In this document: one piece after another, positions 31,670 through 43,196 of the stretch
Position numbering within the stretch: position 1 is the first letter of the stretch
Layout of the letters: each line of letters opens with the position of its first letter
Source of the DNA: Spinacia oleracea
Taxonomy: Eukaryota; Streptophyta; Magnoliopsida; Caryophyllales; Amaranthaceae
DNA: 64,000 nt
Reading direction: 5' to 3'
NCBI RefSeq assembly: GCF_020520425.1
Contig: NC_079492.1
Coordinates: 112,813,157-112,877,156, forward strand
Program-made: the position numbers and the translations under genes
The notes under the pieces: generated by a model
Databases searched by the model: none
What the model saw: only the letters and a program-made list of their open reading frames with translations
Told to the model about the DNA's origin: nothing

Positions 31670-33379
31670 TCAAAGCCATTCTCCAATATGCTTGATTCTC
31701 ATAGTTGCTACATGTGTGTTGTGCTTCACTTGTGGCAACAATTTAGTTAATGGATCCGCGACGTTGTCGTCAGTTCCAACCTTGCAAATCTCAATTTGTT
31801 TCCTTTCAACGATTTCTCGAATTGAAATATATGAAATCGCCATAGTACGTGCTTGGACTTCTAGTGGCTCCTAGGCTCCTTTGCCTGGGCAATGGCTCCT
31901 TTATTGTCGCAATACAAAGCCATTGGTCCTTTAATAGAGGGGACAACCCCAAGTTCTTCGATGAACTTCCGAATCCAAACAGCTTCCTTTGCTGCTTCTG
32001 AGGCAGAAATGTACTCGGCTTCAGTTCTAGAATCCGCAATAGTTCTTTGCTTAGCACTGTTCCATCTTACTGCTCCGCCATTAAGGCAGAATAAAAAACC
32101 AGACTGTGATCTGAAATCATCTTTGTCTGTTTGAAAGCTTGTGTCCGTATAGCCCTTAAAAATTAACTCATCTGTACAACCATAGACCAAAAACTGATCC
32201 TTAGTCCTTTTCAGGTACTTTAGGATATTCTTGGCAGCAGTCCAATGCGCCTCACCTGGCTCTGACTGGTACCTTCTCGTTGCACTGAGTGCAAACGAAA
32301 CATCCGGCCTTGTACAAAATCATAGCATACATGATGGATCTAATAGCCGAAGCATGTGGAATTCCACTCATCTTTCTATGCTCATCAGATGTCTTGGGAC
32401 ATTGAGTCTTGCTTAGATATGTGCCATGTGTCATGGGTAGATGGCCTCTCTTGGCTTCCATCATATTGAACCTAGCTAGCACTTTGTCAATGTAAGTTCT
32501 CTGGCTTAGTCCTATCATCCTCTTAGATCTATCCCTATAGATCTTGATGCCCAATATGTATTGTGCCTCTCCTAAGTCCTTCATTGAGAAACACTTTCCA
32601 AGCCAAGTCTTTACAGACTCCAACCTAGGAATGTCGTTTCCAAATAAGTAGTATGGCATCTACATACAAGACTAGAATGCAATTTTACTCCCACTGACCT
32701 TCTTGTATACACAAGATTCGTCCTGATTCTTGATGAAGCCAAAATTATTGGCTGCTTCATCAAATCGTTTATTCCAGCTCCTTGATGTCTGTTTTAATCC
32801 ATAAATGTATTTCTTAAGCTTGCATACCTTTCCTTGGTTCTTTTGATCGACAAAACCCTCCGGCTGCGTCATAAAAAAAATCTCTTCAAGAACACCATTG
32901 AATAAGGAAGTTTTGAAATCCATTTGCCATATTTCATAGTCATAAAACGCGGCAATCGCAAGGATTATCCGAATAGACTTAAGCATATGGACTAGAGAAA
33001 AGGTTTCATCGTAGTCAACGCCGTGAATTTTCCTGTAACCTTTTGCTACCAATCTAGACTTGTATATGTATACCATTCCATCTTTGTCTTTCTTCAATTT
33101 GAAGACCCATTTGCATCCGATAGGTGTAAACCCATCCGGCAAATCTACCAAATCCCATACTTGATTTTCAGACATGGAGTCTATCTCGGATTTCATGGCC
33201 TCTAACCATTTAATGGAGCTTGGGCTCGTCATAGCTTGCTTGTAAGTCATAGGTTCATCATTATCTAATATGAGAACTTCTAAGTTTTCAGTCAAGAGGA
33301 CGCCTGTCCATCTGTCCGACTGAACCTTAGTTCTACGTGACCTACGAGGGGCAAAAACGTCTTGAGGAACTACTCCCAC
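31670..33379 (-). pseudogene. copia reverse transcriptase and RNase H remnant
   Basis: From 33379 the frame gives the RT start (PMTYKQAMTSP..WLEAMKSEIDSM), QVWDLVDLP, CKWVFKLKKD, then MDFKTSLFNG and CKLKKYIYGLKQTSRSWNKRF. The catalytic motif C at 32666-32655 reads YVDA instead of YVDD and is flanked by a frameshift. RNase H follows (TDTSFQTDKDDFRSQSG, CLNGGAVRWNSAKQ, SRTEAEYIS, CDNKGAIAQAKEP), ending near DPLTKLLP and a stop at 31670. The mutated active site and several frame breaks show it is dead. Confidence 0.88.
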
Positions 33380-33485
33380 TGGCTCTTCTAAAGGCCTTGG
33401 AGGTTCTTCACCTTGAACTGCTTCTAAAGAGTTCTTGGTTCGCTGCCCGTCTCGAATCTCTTCAAGGTATATTATCTCCCACTTG

Positions 33486-34525
33486 TCAATTTGGAAATAT
33501 GATTTCTTTCCAAAAAGACACCGTCACGAGCAACGAAAACTTTGTTCTCTGACTTGTTGTAGAAGTAATACCCCTTTGTTTCTTTTGGATAACCAACGAA
33601 GAAACATTTGTTAGATTTTTGGTTCGAGCTTGTCCGAAATTAATTGCTTGACATATGCTTCGCAACCCCAAATCTTTAGAAAAGACAACTTTGGAAGTTT
33701 CCTAGTCCATAATTCGTATGAAGTCTTTTCAACAGCTTTTGACGGAGCACGACTCAGTGTGAGTGTTTCTGTTTGCAACGCATATCCCCAAAATTGTAAA
33801 GGAAGTTAGGCTTGACCCATCATTGACCTGACCATATCTAGTAAGGTCCTGTTCCTCCGTTCCGACACTCCATTCCATTGAGGTGTCCCCAGATTAGTCA
33901 ATTCAGAAAGAATACCGCATTCTTTTAGATGGTCATCAAACTCGTGGCTAAGATATTCACCTCCTCGATCTGATCTTAGAGCTTTGATTTTCTTGCCATG
34001 TTGATTCTCTACTTCATTTTGAAATTCTCGGAATTTCTCAAACGATTCAGACTTGTGTTTCATTAAGTAAATATAGCCATATCTACTGAAATCATTCGTA
34101 AACGTTATGAAATAGCTGAAATCGCCTCTAACTTTCGTACTCATAGGCCCACATACATCCGTATGTATTAGCCCTAGTAGTTCGCTTGCTCTTTCTCCCA
34201 CCTTTGAGAAAGGTCGCTTTGTCATTTTGCCAAGTAAACAAGATTCTCATTGATCAATCTTCTCTAAGTTGAATGATTCTAGAATGCCCTTCCATTGAAG
34301 TAATTCCATGCGTTTTGTGTTTATATGGCCTAATCGACAATGCCACAAATATGTGAGATCGGAATCACCAGTTGTAGCCTTTTTAGTATTTATGTTATAA
34401 ATGTGTTTGCTCGTATCTAGCACATATAGACCATTTTCTTGTTGTGCTGAACCATAAAACATTCCATTCAAAGAAAAAGAACAACTATTGTCTTTAAATT
34501 GAAAACTAAAACCTTTAGAATCCAA
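33486..34525 (-). pseudogene. copia integrase remnant
   Basis: The pre-integrase zinc region (YLWHCRLGHINTKRME, about 34350) is followed by the core: LLGLIHTDVCGPM (first Asp), FTNDFSRYGYIYLMKHKSE, LRSDRGGEYLSHEF (second Asp) and GVSERRNRTLLDMVRSMM (Glu). A frame change near 34240 separates the zinc region from the core, and another near 33805 ends it. Confidence 0.85.
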
Positions 34526-34539
34526 ACTTGAAACGGAAA

Positions 34540-34790
34540 TGATGTTTCTGGTGATCTAGGAAAATAGTAACAGTTTTCTAGTTCCAAAACAAAACCACTA
34601 GGCAAAGAAATAAAACAAGATCCTACGGCTAATGCAGCAATCCGTGCTCCATTTCCCACGCGTAGATCCATCTCGCCTTTATCAAGCTTTCTACTTCTCC
34701 TTAGTCCCTGCGAATTGGAACATAAGTGTGAGCCACAACCAGTATCTAATACCCAAGAAGTAGAATTAACAGATTACAATGTATAACATA
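34540..34790 (-). pseudogene. copia protease remnant
   Basis: The peptide MDLRVGNGARIAALAVGS..LPSGFVLELENCYYFP (34671-34560) is the copia protease C-terminal half. The D-S/T-G active-site region lies just upstream around 34745, in a different frame. Confidence 0.7.
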
Positions 34791-34831
34791 CATACCTGAA
34801 GGAGAAGGTAAGCAACGTTTCCGTCCTTCTT

Positions 34832-35777
34832 CTATTCCTTTAGTTTGGGGTAATATTGCTTGTAATGACCAATTTCATTAGAATTGAAGCATTGCGATGT
34901 TGAAGGAGAAGCATTCTTCCTCATCTTGCTCTTGGAAGGCGCCAGTTGCCCTCCGGGAGTGGATGAAGATGCAACCTTGCTTTTCTTCCCCTTGCATACT
35001 TTCTTGAATTTGGTGCACCTCACATTCAAAGGGTCTTGCTTGAACTTAAGGATTTTATCGAATTTCTCGAGCAATTCCATAAGTTCACTGAATGTGTTCT
35101 CTTTCTGATTAAAGAGATAGTGCATCTTAAACCCCTCATAATCCCTATGAAGAGAATTCAACACTAGTGCAATAGCTATTGGCTCTCTGATGGAACCACC
35201 AAGTCTCTCAATTGTGAAGAATAATCCAGTCATCATAATCACATGAGACCGAATTGGTGTGTTTCTGTCCATCTTAATTGAGTAAATGCGCTTTTGTGCC
35301 TCTAGAAGCTCGTTCTCTAGACACGACCTTTATGGGGTAATGAGTTTGAAATTGCACATTGAATTAGCCAATTCGATCATCAACCCTGTTGCCAACAGTT
35401 TGGCCCTTGGGTTGATACCTCACACGACATCTATCCTTTAGTTGACTTAGGAGAGCATGAGGCTCAAAGTTAATGAACCTCCCTCTCCAATTTTCGGGAA
35501 TAGACTTTAGGATAAACTCCGCGACAAGGTACTTGAGAAGTGCCCAATTTTTGTACCTTTCTGGAGTCATACCCCGCGCATAATAGCTAGGAAAAGGTTG
35601 TTCGATAACATAGCGCATGTCGTTAACATTTAAAACTTCGATAAGTTTTCTTTCCCATTCAAGAAAATTAGTCAAGTTTAACTCGACATCCAGAATTTCC
35701 GATGATTTGATTGTTGTTTTGATTGCGGCCATTTGATTACTACATTTGAAAAGAATTCGCAATAAATAACCATTCAT
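34832..35777 (-). pseudogene. copia gag remnant
   Basis: Start at 35777. LNLTNFLEWERKLIEVL and MRYVIEQPFP lead the UBN2-type Gag, and after a frame break ALVLNSLHRDYEGFKMHY and the zinc knuckle CFNSNEIGHYKQYYPK follow. In the knuckle the second and last Cys of CxxC-GH-C are replaced by Ser and Tyr. A stop near 35364 separates the halves. Confidence 0.8.
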
Positions 35778-35880
35778 AACTTAATAACTTTGAAATAAGT
35801 GAGAACATGCAATCATTAAAGATATTGAACATTTCATTCATTCAAAAGCAAAACATGGTCCAAATCATAACCTAACACCT

Positions 35881-36199
35881 TTGGCCAAAGAATGGTAAGG
35901 GGCGAACTCTAATGTAAAGTTTTTGTGCTGCACAAGCTCAAGAAGTAAATAGAAAATTGTCACTTGAAAGTTAAAATGGACTGCAAAATTAAAGTCAACT
36001 CATTATAAGATAAATAACACTAGGATATATCAGAATGATAGTAATACAAGTACATAAGATTCCAACACACAAGTAAACGAATTAAGGCATGTCAAAATGG
36101 TGGACCTTGAAACGGGAAAGTTCACATTCCTTCAGATCTCTAGTGACTCCAGATATATATTTGGGAAGCTCATCATTATGTTTCTGAATATTCTGATAA
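35881..36199. other. Spacer between copia remnant and gene-fragment mosaic
   Basis: No open frame. It contains AATAACACTAGGATATATC, which does not match the CACTA terminus seen at 39344. Confidence 0.4.
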
Positions 36200-36323
36200 T
36201 TAATGGCATTCTGCTCCTGTAATTTCAATACTAGCACAGGGCCTCCATTTCATTTGGGTCGGGCCTGCGTATAAATTTAAAGATGCAAATGATTCAAGGA
36301 AATATCCATCACAGAGATAAATT

Positions 36324-36710
36324 TCAATTAAGCAGAGATAGAGCGGTGTGTAATGGTGTATCCCCATTTTTGTTCTTTGTTTTCCAAGGAGGGCAATCAT
36401 ATTGTGGCTCTGGCGTTTCCCCTGCTTCTTGCTGGTAACCATGTATAAGCACTCGAACAATATCAGCACCATTCTTAGACCTTGCTGCAATATGTAATGA
36501 ACTATCACCCTTTTTCTTACCTGTCATGCAGTAGATTAAATCTCTGAACACTTTAGTCCTTGTAGCAGGAAAATCCCCATTTAAAAGAAAGTTTAATGGC
36601 CAAACTTGTGCTGTTTCTGTCCATTGGTGAAGCACATTGAATCCCTTATTATCAACTGCGTCTAAAAGATCTGGATTCTTTTCTAGCAGCAACCTTAAAA
36701 CATTTTATGT
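36324..36710 (-). pseudogene. Ankyrin-repeat gene fragment (ITN1/ACD6-like)
   Basis: The frame reads RLLLEKNPDLLDAVDNKGFNVLHQW, then KKGDSSLHIAARSKNGADIVRVLIHG and KNKNGDTPLHTALSL, two to three ankyrin units of the kind in plant membrane ankyrin proteins. An in-frame stop lies directly upstream (36705-36707) and another right after SLLN. No PGG transmembrane domain is nearby, so this is a captured or truncated fragment. It shares strand with the pfkB fragment at 38243. Confidence 0.7.
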
Positions 36711-38242
36711 CCATTCACAAAGTTTGCTAGCTATCAGATAGGATACGGGTACTAATTTACACAACAGTTTGGGACTAAAGCTATTAGATAGAATCTCAGT
36801 TTTGGGACTAAAGCATTTGAAATAAATAACTTTTACATTACTAAGCCATTAGAATCAAAAGTACAGCTTATGCCAAATCTCAAATAACAGACATTCAACT
36901 TTCGGAGAACACGACTGTTTATTTTACACAACAGTTTGCAAGTTTTATGACCAATTCGATGAAACCAAGCATCCACTTGAACACCAATGGTCAATTTTTC
37001 AAAACATACATGGAAGGGACTATCAAAATCAACCAAAAACACTTTAAAAGTTTGATACCATATTAGTTTAGGAGGGGAAAAAACCATTACCTACATACGA
37101 ATACTGGGAGAGTACCCATAACAGTTTTCCATGCGCTCCAAATGCTCAAGTGACACCACGTAGAATCCAAACTCCTTGGCAAATGAAATCAAAGAATCAC
37201 ACAACAAACATGATTAATAAACATAGTCATTGGCAATCTGTAAGTCTGTAACCCCAAAAAATTCTTCAAAATTCGAAATAATAACTCAGTAAAAAGTTCT
37301 AGTTTCCATATTACTTTATTAGTTCTCAAAAAACTGAAAACTAAAACCACATATGATGACAGACAAGCACTAAATCACCAATAACCAGGGGTGAAGAACA
37401 GAAAGTTGTGCTGATATTAGGACATGATTAAGCTATTGAGTATTAAACATAGAGCATGTCTAGACAAAACCATTTTTTTAGGTCTATTTTTGCTGGCATC
37501 TTAGTTTAAAAAAGCGCGCCCAAGGCGCGCCTAGGCTAAGTCCCCTCTATTTCATAGTTGATGCAAGTCAGATCATTGAGCAGGACATCAATCTCGACCT
37601 TTACTAACTGAACATGTATATCCGGTGGAAAGACTAGATAATCAGATAAAGGTTCCAAAATAGATACTACGTACAATCGCAATGACAGAGCCTGGGGCTT
37701 CTGCTGAAAATATTTACAACACCAACATGTAAATTAGCTGCCTAGTTTTAGACATTGCTTGTAGAGGAACTGACTGATCTGAGTCTGACTAAAGGTTAAA
37801 AGGAAGATGGAGTCTGTCCAAGCTAGAATGCTACGGAGGTAGTGTGTTTTCTTGTTTGAGAAACAACTGGTTCTTGATATAAGGTTTATTGTCATTCCAT
37901 TATTGACAACGATCATAGATGAACTGAAATTTATGGACTGTAATTTCAGAATACATCCTCCTCAATCTATTGATCAAATAGGTTCAAAAAGCAATGTGTC
38001 AATGATCCATCCAACCTATTAGAAATAAATCTTCTCATCCAACCTATGAGCAATAAATCATTCTCATCCAACCTAAGTGCATTTATATGCTTGTCAAATA
38101 TTCTAAGCAAGGCTCGCTTTTTAGCCTATACATGGTGAATTACAGAATTTAATTCGAAAATTACCAAACAATTTGAAAAACAAAATTTAGAAATAATGGA
38201 ATTATGAAAGTGAAAGATCAAAGAAACAGGCAAAATTGACCC
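36711..38242. other. Non-coding part of the gene-fragment mosaic
   Basis: No protein was recognised. A perfect short palindrome-like block, GCGCGCCCAAGGCGCGCC, lies at about 37513-37531 in otherwise AT-rich DNA. Confidence 0.4.
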
Positions 38243-38527
38243 TCCTAATCGCGATATTCCGACAGCAACATTAGCAAGAACACCCCCCCCCCCCCCAACA
38301 ACTTTAGCAAATACAGATGCATCAGCAAGCGACTAATTCAATACAACATCACATCAATTTTTCATAGAAACTATAGATCTTCATATTATGCAACGAGGCA
38401 TCAAATCAAATCAAACTAATAAAGTTGATTAATCAACAAATTGAATAAGAATTAAAGTAAAGTAACACTAATTCAAGAACGAAATTAATTACCAGCGGAG
38501 GAAACGCGAGAGGCTCATAATCATGGA
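38243..38527 (-). pseudogene. pfkB-type (fructokinase-like) kinase gene fragment with a retained intron
   Basis: On the - strand an exon ending LHDYEPLAFPPL (to 38493) meets a GTAATT donor. A 160-base intron ends TTAG at 38333, and the next exon reads SLADASVFAKVVGGGGG..LANVAVGISRLGG before a GT. The pattern SLA-A--F-K--GG--ANVA--ISRLGG is the sugar-kinase (pfkB) signature 1 region. A run of 14 G lies where the family has GGAPANV. The frame is kept, but the site is altered. No downstream kinase exons were found. Confidence 0.65.
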
Positions 38528-39040
38528 GTTCAATCTTCGGGTATCAAAGATTGTTATCCTCAACTCACGAAGCAGGTTCGGATGTGTCGACCACTACTGC
38601 AGTTTGTCGGGCCGTCACTTACGCCGCTGTTGTGGAGTGGTGCTCTGCCGCCGATACGAAAATCCCTAACTCCCTAACTCCCAAATCCCCAAATTCAATT
38701 CACAAACCCTAATTTTCTGAGAAGCAGAGGAGAGAGAAAAAACACAGAGGGAAGAAGAAGGGGGCCAGCGAGGAAGATCGGAGAAGAAGAAGGGGCAAGG
38801 TCTGCGGTGTTTCCGGTAGAGCTGAAGGAAGATCGAAGAAGAAGGGCCAGGTCTACCGTGCGCGCGGGCTGAAATTTTTAAGGTGAAAAAAGACCCACCG
38901 GCGAGGAGACGAGGATCGGAGGCGAGGAAAGAGACCACCGGAGACTGGCAAGGAGGCGAGAACCACCGGCGACTTGCGAGACGCAGGGAAAGTTGAGGGA
39001 AGAAGAAGGGAGTTGAGCGTGAGACTGCTATGAAATTCAA
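38528..39040 (-). other. Possible captured promoter/5' UTR of the kinase fragment
   Basis: GC-richer, purine-rich sequence upstream of the kinase exon on the same strand, with AGAGAG/GAAGAAG runs. A long - strand frame (39040-38666) is Ser/Arg/Pro-rich and has no family likeness, so it is probably UTR. Confidence 0.4.
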
Positions 39041-39069
39041 AGTTGGTCTAGAATTTTGAGATGATATGT

Positions 39070-39344
39070 TGGTCTGAATTAACCAAACTTAATGTTGCAG
39101 CGAATTCTTTTTACTAACATGCTATTGCAGGGGACTTTTACACTGTACGCTGCAAAGTAACGGGTTATTGCAGGGGCTTTTACAATGTACGCTGCAACAA
39201 ACTCTTTTGCAGGGGGGAATTAAATCTGTACGCTGCAATAACCCTTTAAAGGGTTTGACCCGCGTTGACCTACTGATTGTTGAAGCGTATTAATACATGT
39301 ACGCTGCAACAAGGGGGCAGCAACATGGATTTTTTCTACTAGTG
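39070..39344. mobile_element. CACTA-like transposon terminus with subterminal repeats
   Basis: It ends TTTTTTCTACTAGTG at 39344, which reads CACTAGTAGAAAAA on the other strand. Inward, the unit TTGCAGGGGNNTTTTACANTGTACGCTGCAA is repeated at least three times (about 39125, 39165, 39205), with extra TACGCTGCAAC near 39300. CACTA elements have such ends and subterminal arrays. The partner end was not found in this window. Confidence 0.55.
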
Positions 39345-39589
39345 ACGTGAGCCGTAACATGAGCAAGGTGCCAGTGATCGAGACTTGTGTTGAGGATGAC
39401 TCGAACTTATCCTGCATGGTAGCGAGTTCTAGCTTGCCTTGGTTGGACTTTTATTTGGAATTTTTGTAGTCGTATTTGTATTTGTAAAAGAATATTAGAC
39501 GCTTACATTGGACACAACTTTCTATTCTATTAAGTATTTTGAATTTAATTAATTATTTTTGATATGGAAAGAATACAAGACAGTTAGGT

Positions 39590-39721
39590 AAGGTAACCGT
39601 TCTCTATTCTTTTCTTCACACAAATGTTATGAGAGAAATGCGTTCTCTATACTCCTAAACAACGTTTAGCAAACTTAACGATTCTCTATTTAGCATTCTC
39701 TATTCCCTATTTTGTAGTAGT
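39590..39721. mobile_element. Second CACTA-like terminus
   Basis: It ends ATTTTGTAGTAGTG at 39721 (CACTACTACAAAAT on the other strand), preceded by repeated TTCTCTAT(TC) units. It belongs to a different family from the terminus at 39344. It also cuts off the inside of the copia element whose LTR lies at 39964. Confidence 0.5.
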
Positions 39722-39950
39722 GCGAAAAAGAGAATTTTTGTCAAAATTTTAAAACGTCGTTTACATGCTAAATGCACTATAAAAACATAAGATTCCGACC
39801 ATTATTGACAAAATTACCTGCGAACATATAATTAAATCATCGCATGAATTTGCAATTACTTAAACTAAATTAATTCACCCCTTTAATTCTTTGCAAATTT
39901 ATAAAATTTAATCCATGTTAAGTATAATTAATTATGGAATTAATTAGAGG

Positions 39951-39962
39951 CTCGTGATACCA
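39951..39962 (-). other. Primer binding site of the family-B copia element
   Basis: CTCGTGATACCA, which is TGGTATCACGAG on the - strand and is close to the iMet-tRNA site, next to the LTR end. Confidence 0.65.
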
Positions 39963-39963
39963 C

Positions 39964-41390
39964 TGTTAGCATGGTTGTTAAACTCCCGATTAGGATCTTA
40001 TGATTCTACGATCCAAAAACACGCCACCGATCCGGATCTTAGGTAGGATCTTAATGTGTGTAGGATCTTACGATCCTACCTCGATAAAAATTTTGAGTGG
40101 TGGGATCTTAATACGATCCTGAACCGAACAAGAACAAGTAAAGAGCTCCAAATGTCTCCCCTCCGTAGATAGTCCACAACACGTTCGGATTCGCCTTAGG
40201 TTCAACCAACTAGGATATTATCTAAGGTTTGGGAACTCACAATATGTGATAGGCAAATATTAAACTCTATTGAATTTAATGTCTTATCAAAGTTGTTAAA
40301 TATGTGATCATTAACCTCATATTTATAGGGTGGAAATAGAGAAGTTTATTCCTACTAGGAGTCGATTAACTAAACTCATTAGGATTCTAGTTAAACACAA
40401 CCACTTAGTATTCTAGGAATAATCAAACACTAATTAAGTATTAGATTCATCCTAGAATTCTAATTATGTAGGATTTAGGAAAACGAACAACTTACGGCCC
40501 AAGTAATCTTGGCGCCTAAGTTGATGACATGCGTGTGGGTTTGGGCCTTGTTGCGCAAGGCTAGCCTTGGCGCCCACGCAGCCTTGGCGCCCACGAAGCC
40601 TTGGCGTGTATGTTGCCTTTGCTCGCAGCCAATGCTGCCTTGGCTCGCAGGCCACGCTGGGCCTTGTGCCTGGCGTTGGGCCTTTTGCCTGGCACTGGCT
40701 TATCGAGCTTGCGGGCCTTGCTCGTCGAGCGATTGGCTGGCTCGCTTGCCGGTCTGTCGCTCGTCATGCTTCCGATTCGTTTTTCGATCCCGAAATTTAT
40801 TTTCGATTCGAACAATATTTACCTTTCCGATAATATTTCCGATTCCGACGATGTTTCCGATTTCGAGAATGTTTTCAATTCCGATAATATTTCCGTTTCC
40901 GACAATATTTCCGATTCCGGTAATATTTCTATTTCAGTTAATAATTTCCAATACGAACCATATTTCCGTTCCCGGCAATATCTTCAACTTTAATAATATT
41001 TATATTTCCGTCATGAACCATATTTCCGTTTCTGATAATATCTTCATTTCCAACAGATATTCTTTCGTTTTCTTTTGATGATTTTAGCTCCCACTGGAAC
41101 CAAGATCCATCATTTCCGAATGACATAAATAGAGTACTTGATGAATATTATATTCACTTAAATACTTGATGCGTTCACGCACTATTTGTGTGACCCTACG
41201 GGTTCAGTCAAGAGCAAGCTGTGGATTAATATTATTAATTCCACTTGAACTGAAGCAGCCTCTAGCTAGGCATTCAAATTACTTGATCTCACTGAATTAT
41301 TAACTTGTTAATTAATACTGAACCGCATTTATTAGACATAGCATTAAATGCATTAAATGGAAACTTGGACCAAGTGCATTATTTCTTTCA
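39964..41390 (-). repeat. copia LTR (family B) with attached primer binding site
   Basis: It begins TGTTAG at 39964 and ends TTTCTTTCA at 41390. From 40119 rightward it matches the solo LTRs at 9749 and 41721. Between 39970 and 40118 the usual LTR sequence is replaced by GATCTTAYGATCC-type repeats, a small insertion. Because a primer binding site lies directly to its left, it is the 5' LTR of a leftward element whose body is lost at 39721. Confidence 0.75.
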
Positions 41391-41720
41391 CGTATAAGCG
41401 CCCGAATTAAGCCCGGATCCTGTCAAAGAGTCTAGTCAAGTCGAGGAACGTTCGTTGAATAAAAGGAAAGCGAGCAAAGCCAAGTGGTTAGTTTATGAGA
41501 GCCTCAATATAGACAAAACTATATTGTAAAGTGTCATAATCTGATTTATTTCTTTAATCATCATTCTAAATCTGTCAAACTTAATCTGATTATTTATAAC
41601 GCCTAATAAGATATTCTTTGGACAATCCGGATTATTGTTAGGTACTTTAAATCAATCTCAATCACCTCTTGGCGATTGTTAGTTAATACTTGTGCAATAA
41701 AAGCAACTCAGATAAGTAAT
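41391..41720. other. Spacer between two family-B LTRs
   Basis: No coding and no recognised repeat. It ends in GTAAT, the target site of the next LTR. Confidence 0.5.
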
Positions 41721-43196
41721 TGTTAGGTTATGAACAATATAAACAATATATTCATGCGGAAAAACCATAAAGCCAGTAATCCAAATTAATTGCCACATTG
41801 TCAATTAGCATAATTTAGGGTACATACAATGTGATGTGTGCCTTCCATAGCTGCTCCCAAACCGAACAAGAACGAGTTTTAGAGCTCCAATCGTCGCCCC
41901 TCCGTAGATAGTCCACATCACGTTCAGATCCTCTTTAGGTTCAACCAACTAGGATATTTATTAAGGTTTTATGCACTCGCGGGGTTAGGCTATGAATTAT
42001 GTTCTCCCTTGAACACAATCTATGTAAAGTATATTGTATGGGTATTATAAATTTTGAATACAAATCACATATTTATGGAGTAGGAAAAAGAGACATAGAG
42101 TTCTACTAGGGAACCAATTACTAATCCTATCAGGATTACAATTTAATTATAATTATGGGATTAATAAAACACCTAGTGTTTGAATCTTATCCTAACTATC
42201 TAATTCTAGTAGAAGCAGGAAAAATATACTTTAGGTCTATGTTACTTGGCACCTAAGTAGTCGTACAAGACTTGGTGCACAAGATGAACGCCACCAACGC
42301 AGCCACGAAGGTCCACTGGCGTGCGCGCCTGGCCAGGCCCAAGAGAGCCTCGTTGTGGCCTTCGGCCTACTGCTCGTTGCTGCTTGTCGTGGCCCATTGC
42401 ACGAAGCTTGTCATTGGCCCATAACACAAAGCCCACGCCTAGCTGGGCCTTTGTCCTTGGCATTGGCGCCGGGCCTTTGTCCTTGGCATTGGCGCTGGGC
42501 CTTGTGCCTAGCGATGTGCGTGCGGCCTTTGCTCGTTGAGTGATGGGCCGGCTCCCTTCTCGGCTTATCACTCGTCGTGCTTTCGATTCGTTTTCCGATT
42601 CCGGAATTTATTTCCTTTCGAACACATATTTAAGTTTCCGTTAATATTTCCGATTCCGGTAATAATTTCCTATTCCGACAATATTTTCCATTCCGGTAAT
42701 ATTTCCGTTTCCGGCAATATTTTTGATTCCGGCAGTATTTCTATTTCCGATTCCGATACGAACCATGTTTCCGTTTCCGACAACATCTACGACTTGGATA
42801 ATATTTATATTTTCGTCATGAACCATATTTCCGTTTCCGGCAACATCTTCATTTCCTGAATATTCTTTACTTTGCCTTTTGACGATTTCAGCTTCCACTG
42901 GAACCGAGATCCGTCATATCCGAATGATCATAAATAGGGTGCTTTAATGAAAAATATATTCACTTAAATACTTGATCCGTGCACGTACTATTTGTGTGAC
43001 TCTACGGGTTCAGTCAAGAGTAAGTTGTGGATTAATATTATTAATTCCACTTGAACTGAAGCGGCCTCTAGCTAGGCATTCAGTTCACTTGATTTCACTG
43101 AATTATTAACTTGTTTAATTAATAATGAACCGCATTTGTTAGACTTAGCATTAAATGCATAAATGAAAACTTGGACCAAGGGCATTATTTCCTTCA
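41721..43196 (-). mobile_element. Solo copia LTR (family B) with perfect 5-bp target duplication
   Basis: It begins TGTTAGG, ends TCCTTCA, and is flanked by GTAAT at 41716-41720 and 43197-43201. The internal minisatellite (TTTCCGATTCCGG) lies at 42585-42860. A GGCCTTTGTCCTTGGCATTGGCGC stretch is duplicated near 42450 and 42475. Confidence 0.9.

Larger units (their letters stand above)
29789..35880 (-). mobile_element. Decayed Ty1/copia retrotransposon, reverse orientation, 5' LTR missing
   Basis: In its own direction: gag (35777), protease, integrase, RT, RNase H (ends 31670), about 0.8 kb of untranslated sequence, polypurine tract (30842-30829) and 3' LTR (30828-29789). This order (integrase before RT) defines copia. 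The 5' LTR and primer binding site are absent, because sequence beyond 35880 is unrelated. Many stops and frameshifts make it non-autonomous. Its LTR is the same family as 4165-5196. Confidence 0.85.

Noticed and set aside
38666..39040. 124-codon - frame rich in Ser, Pro and Arg
   Set aside because: It looks like UTR or GC-rich spacer read in frame. No start context or domain.
40509..41078. 189-codon frame with FPIPTMFPIS repeats
   Set aside because: Translation of the TTTCCGATTCCGG minisatellite inside an LTR.
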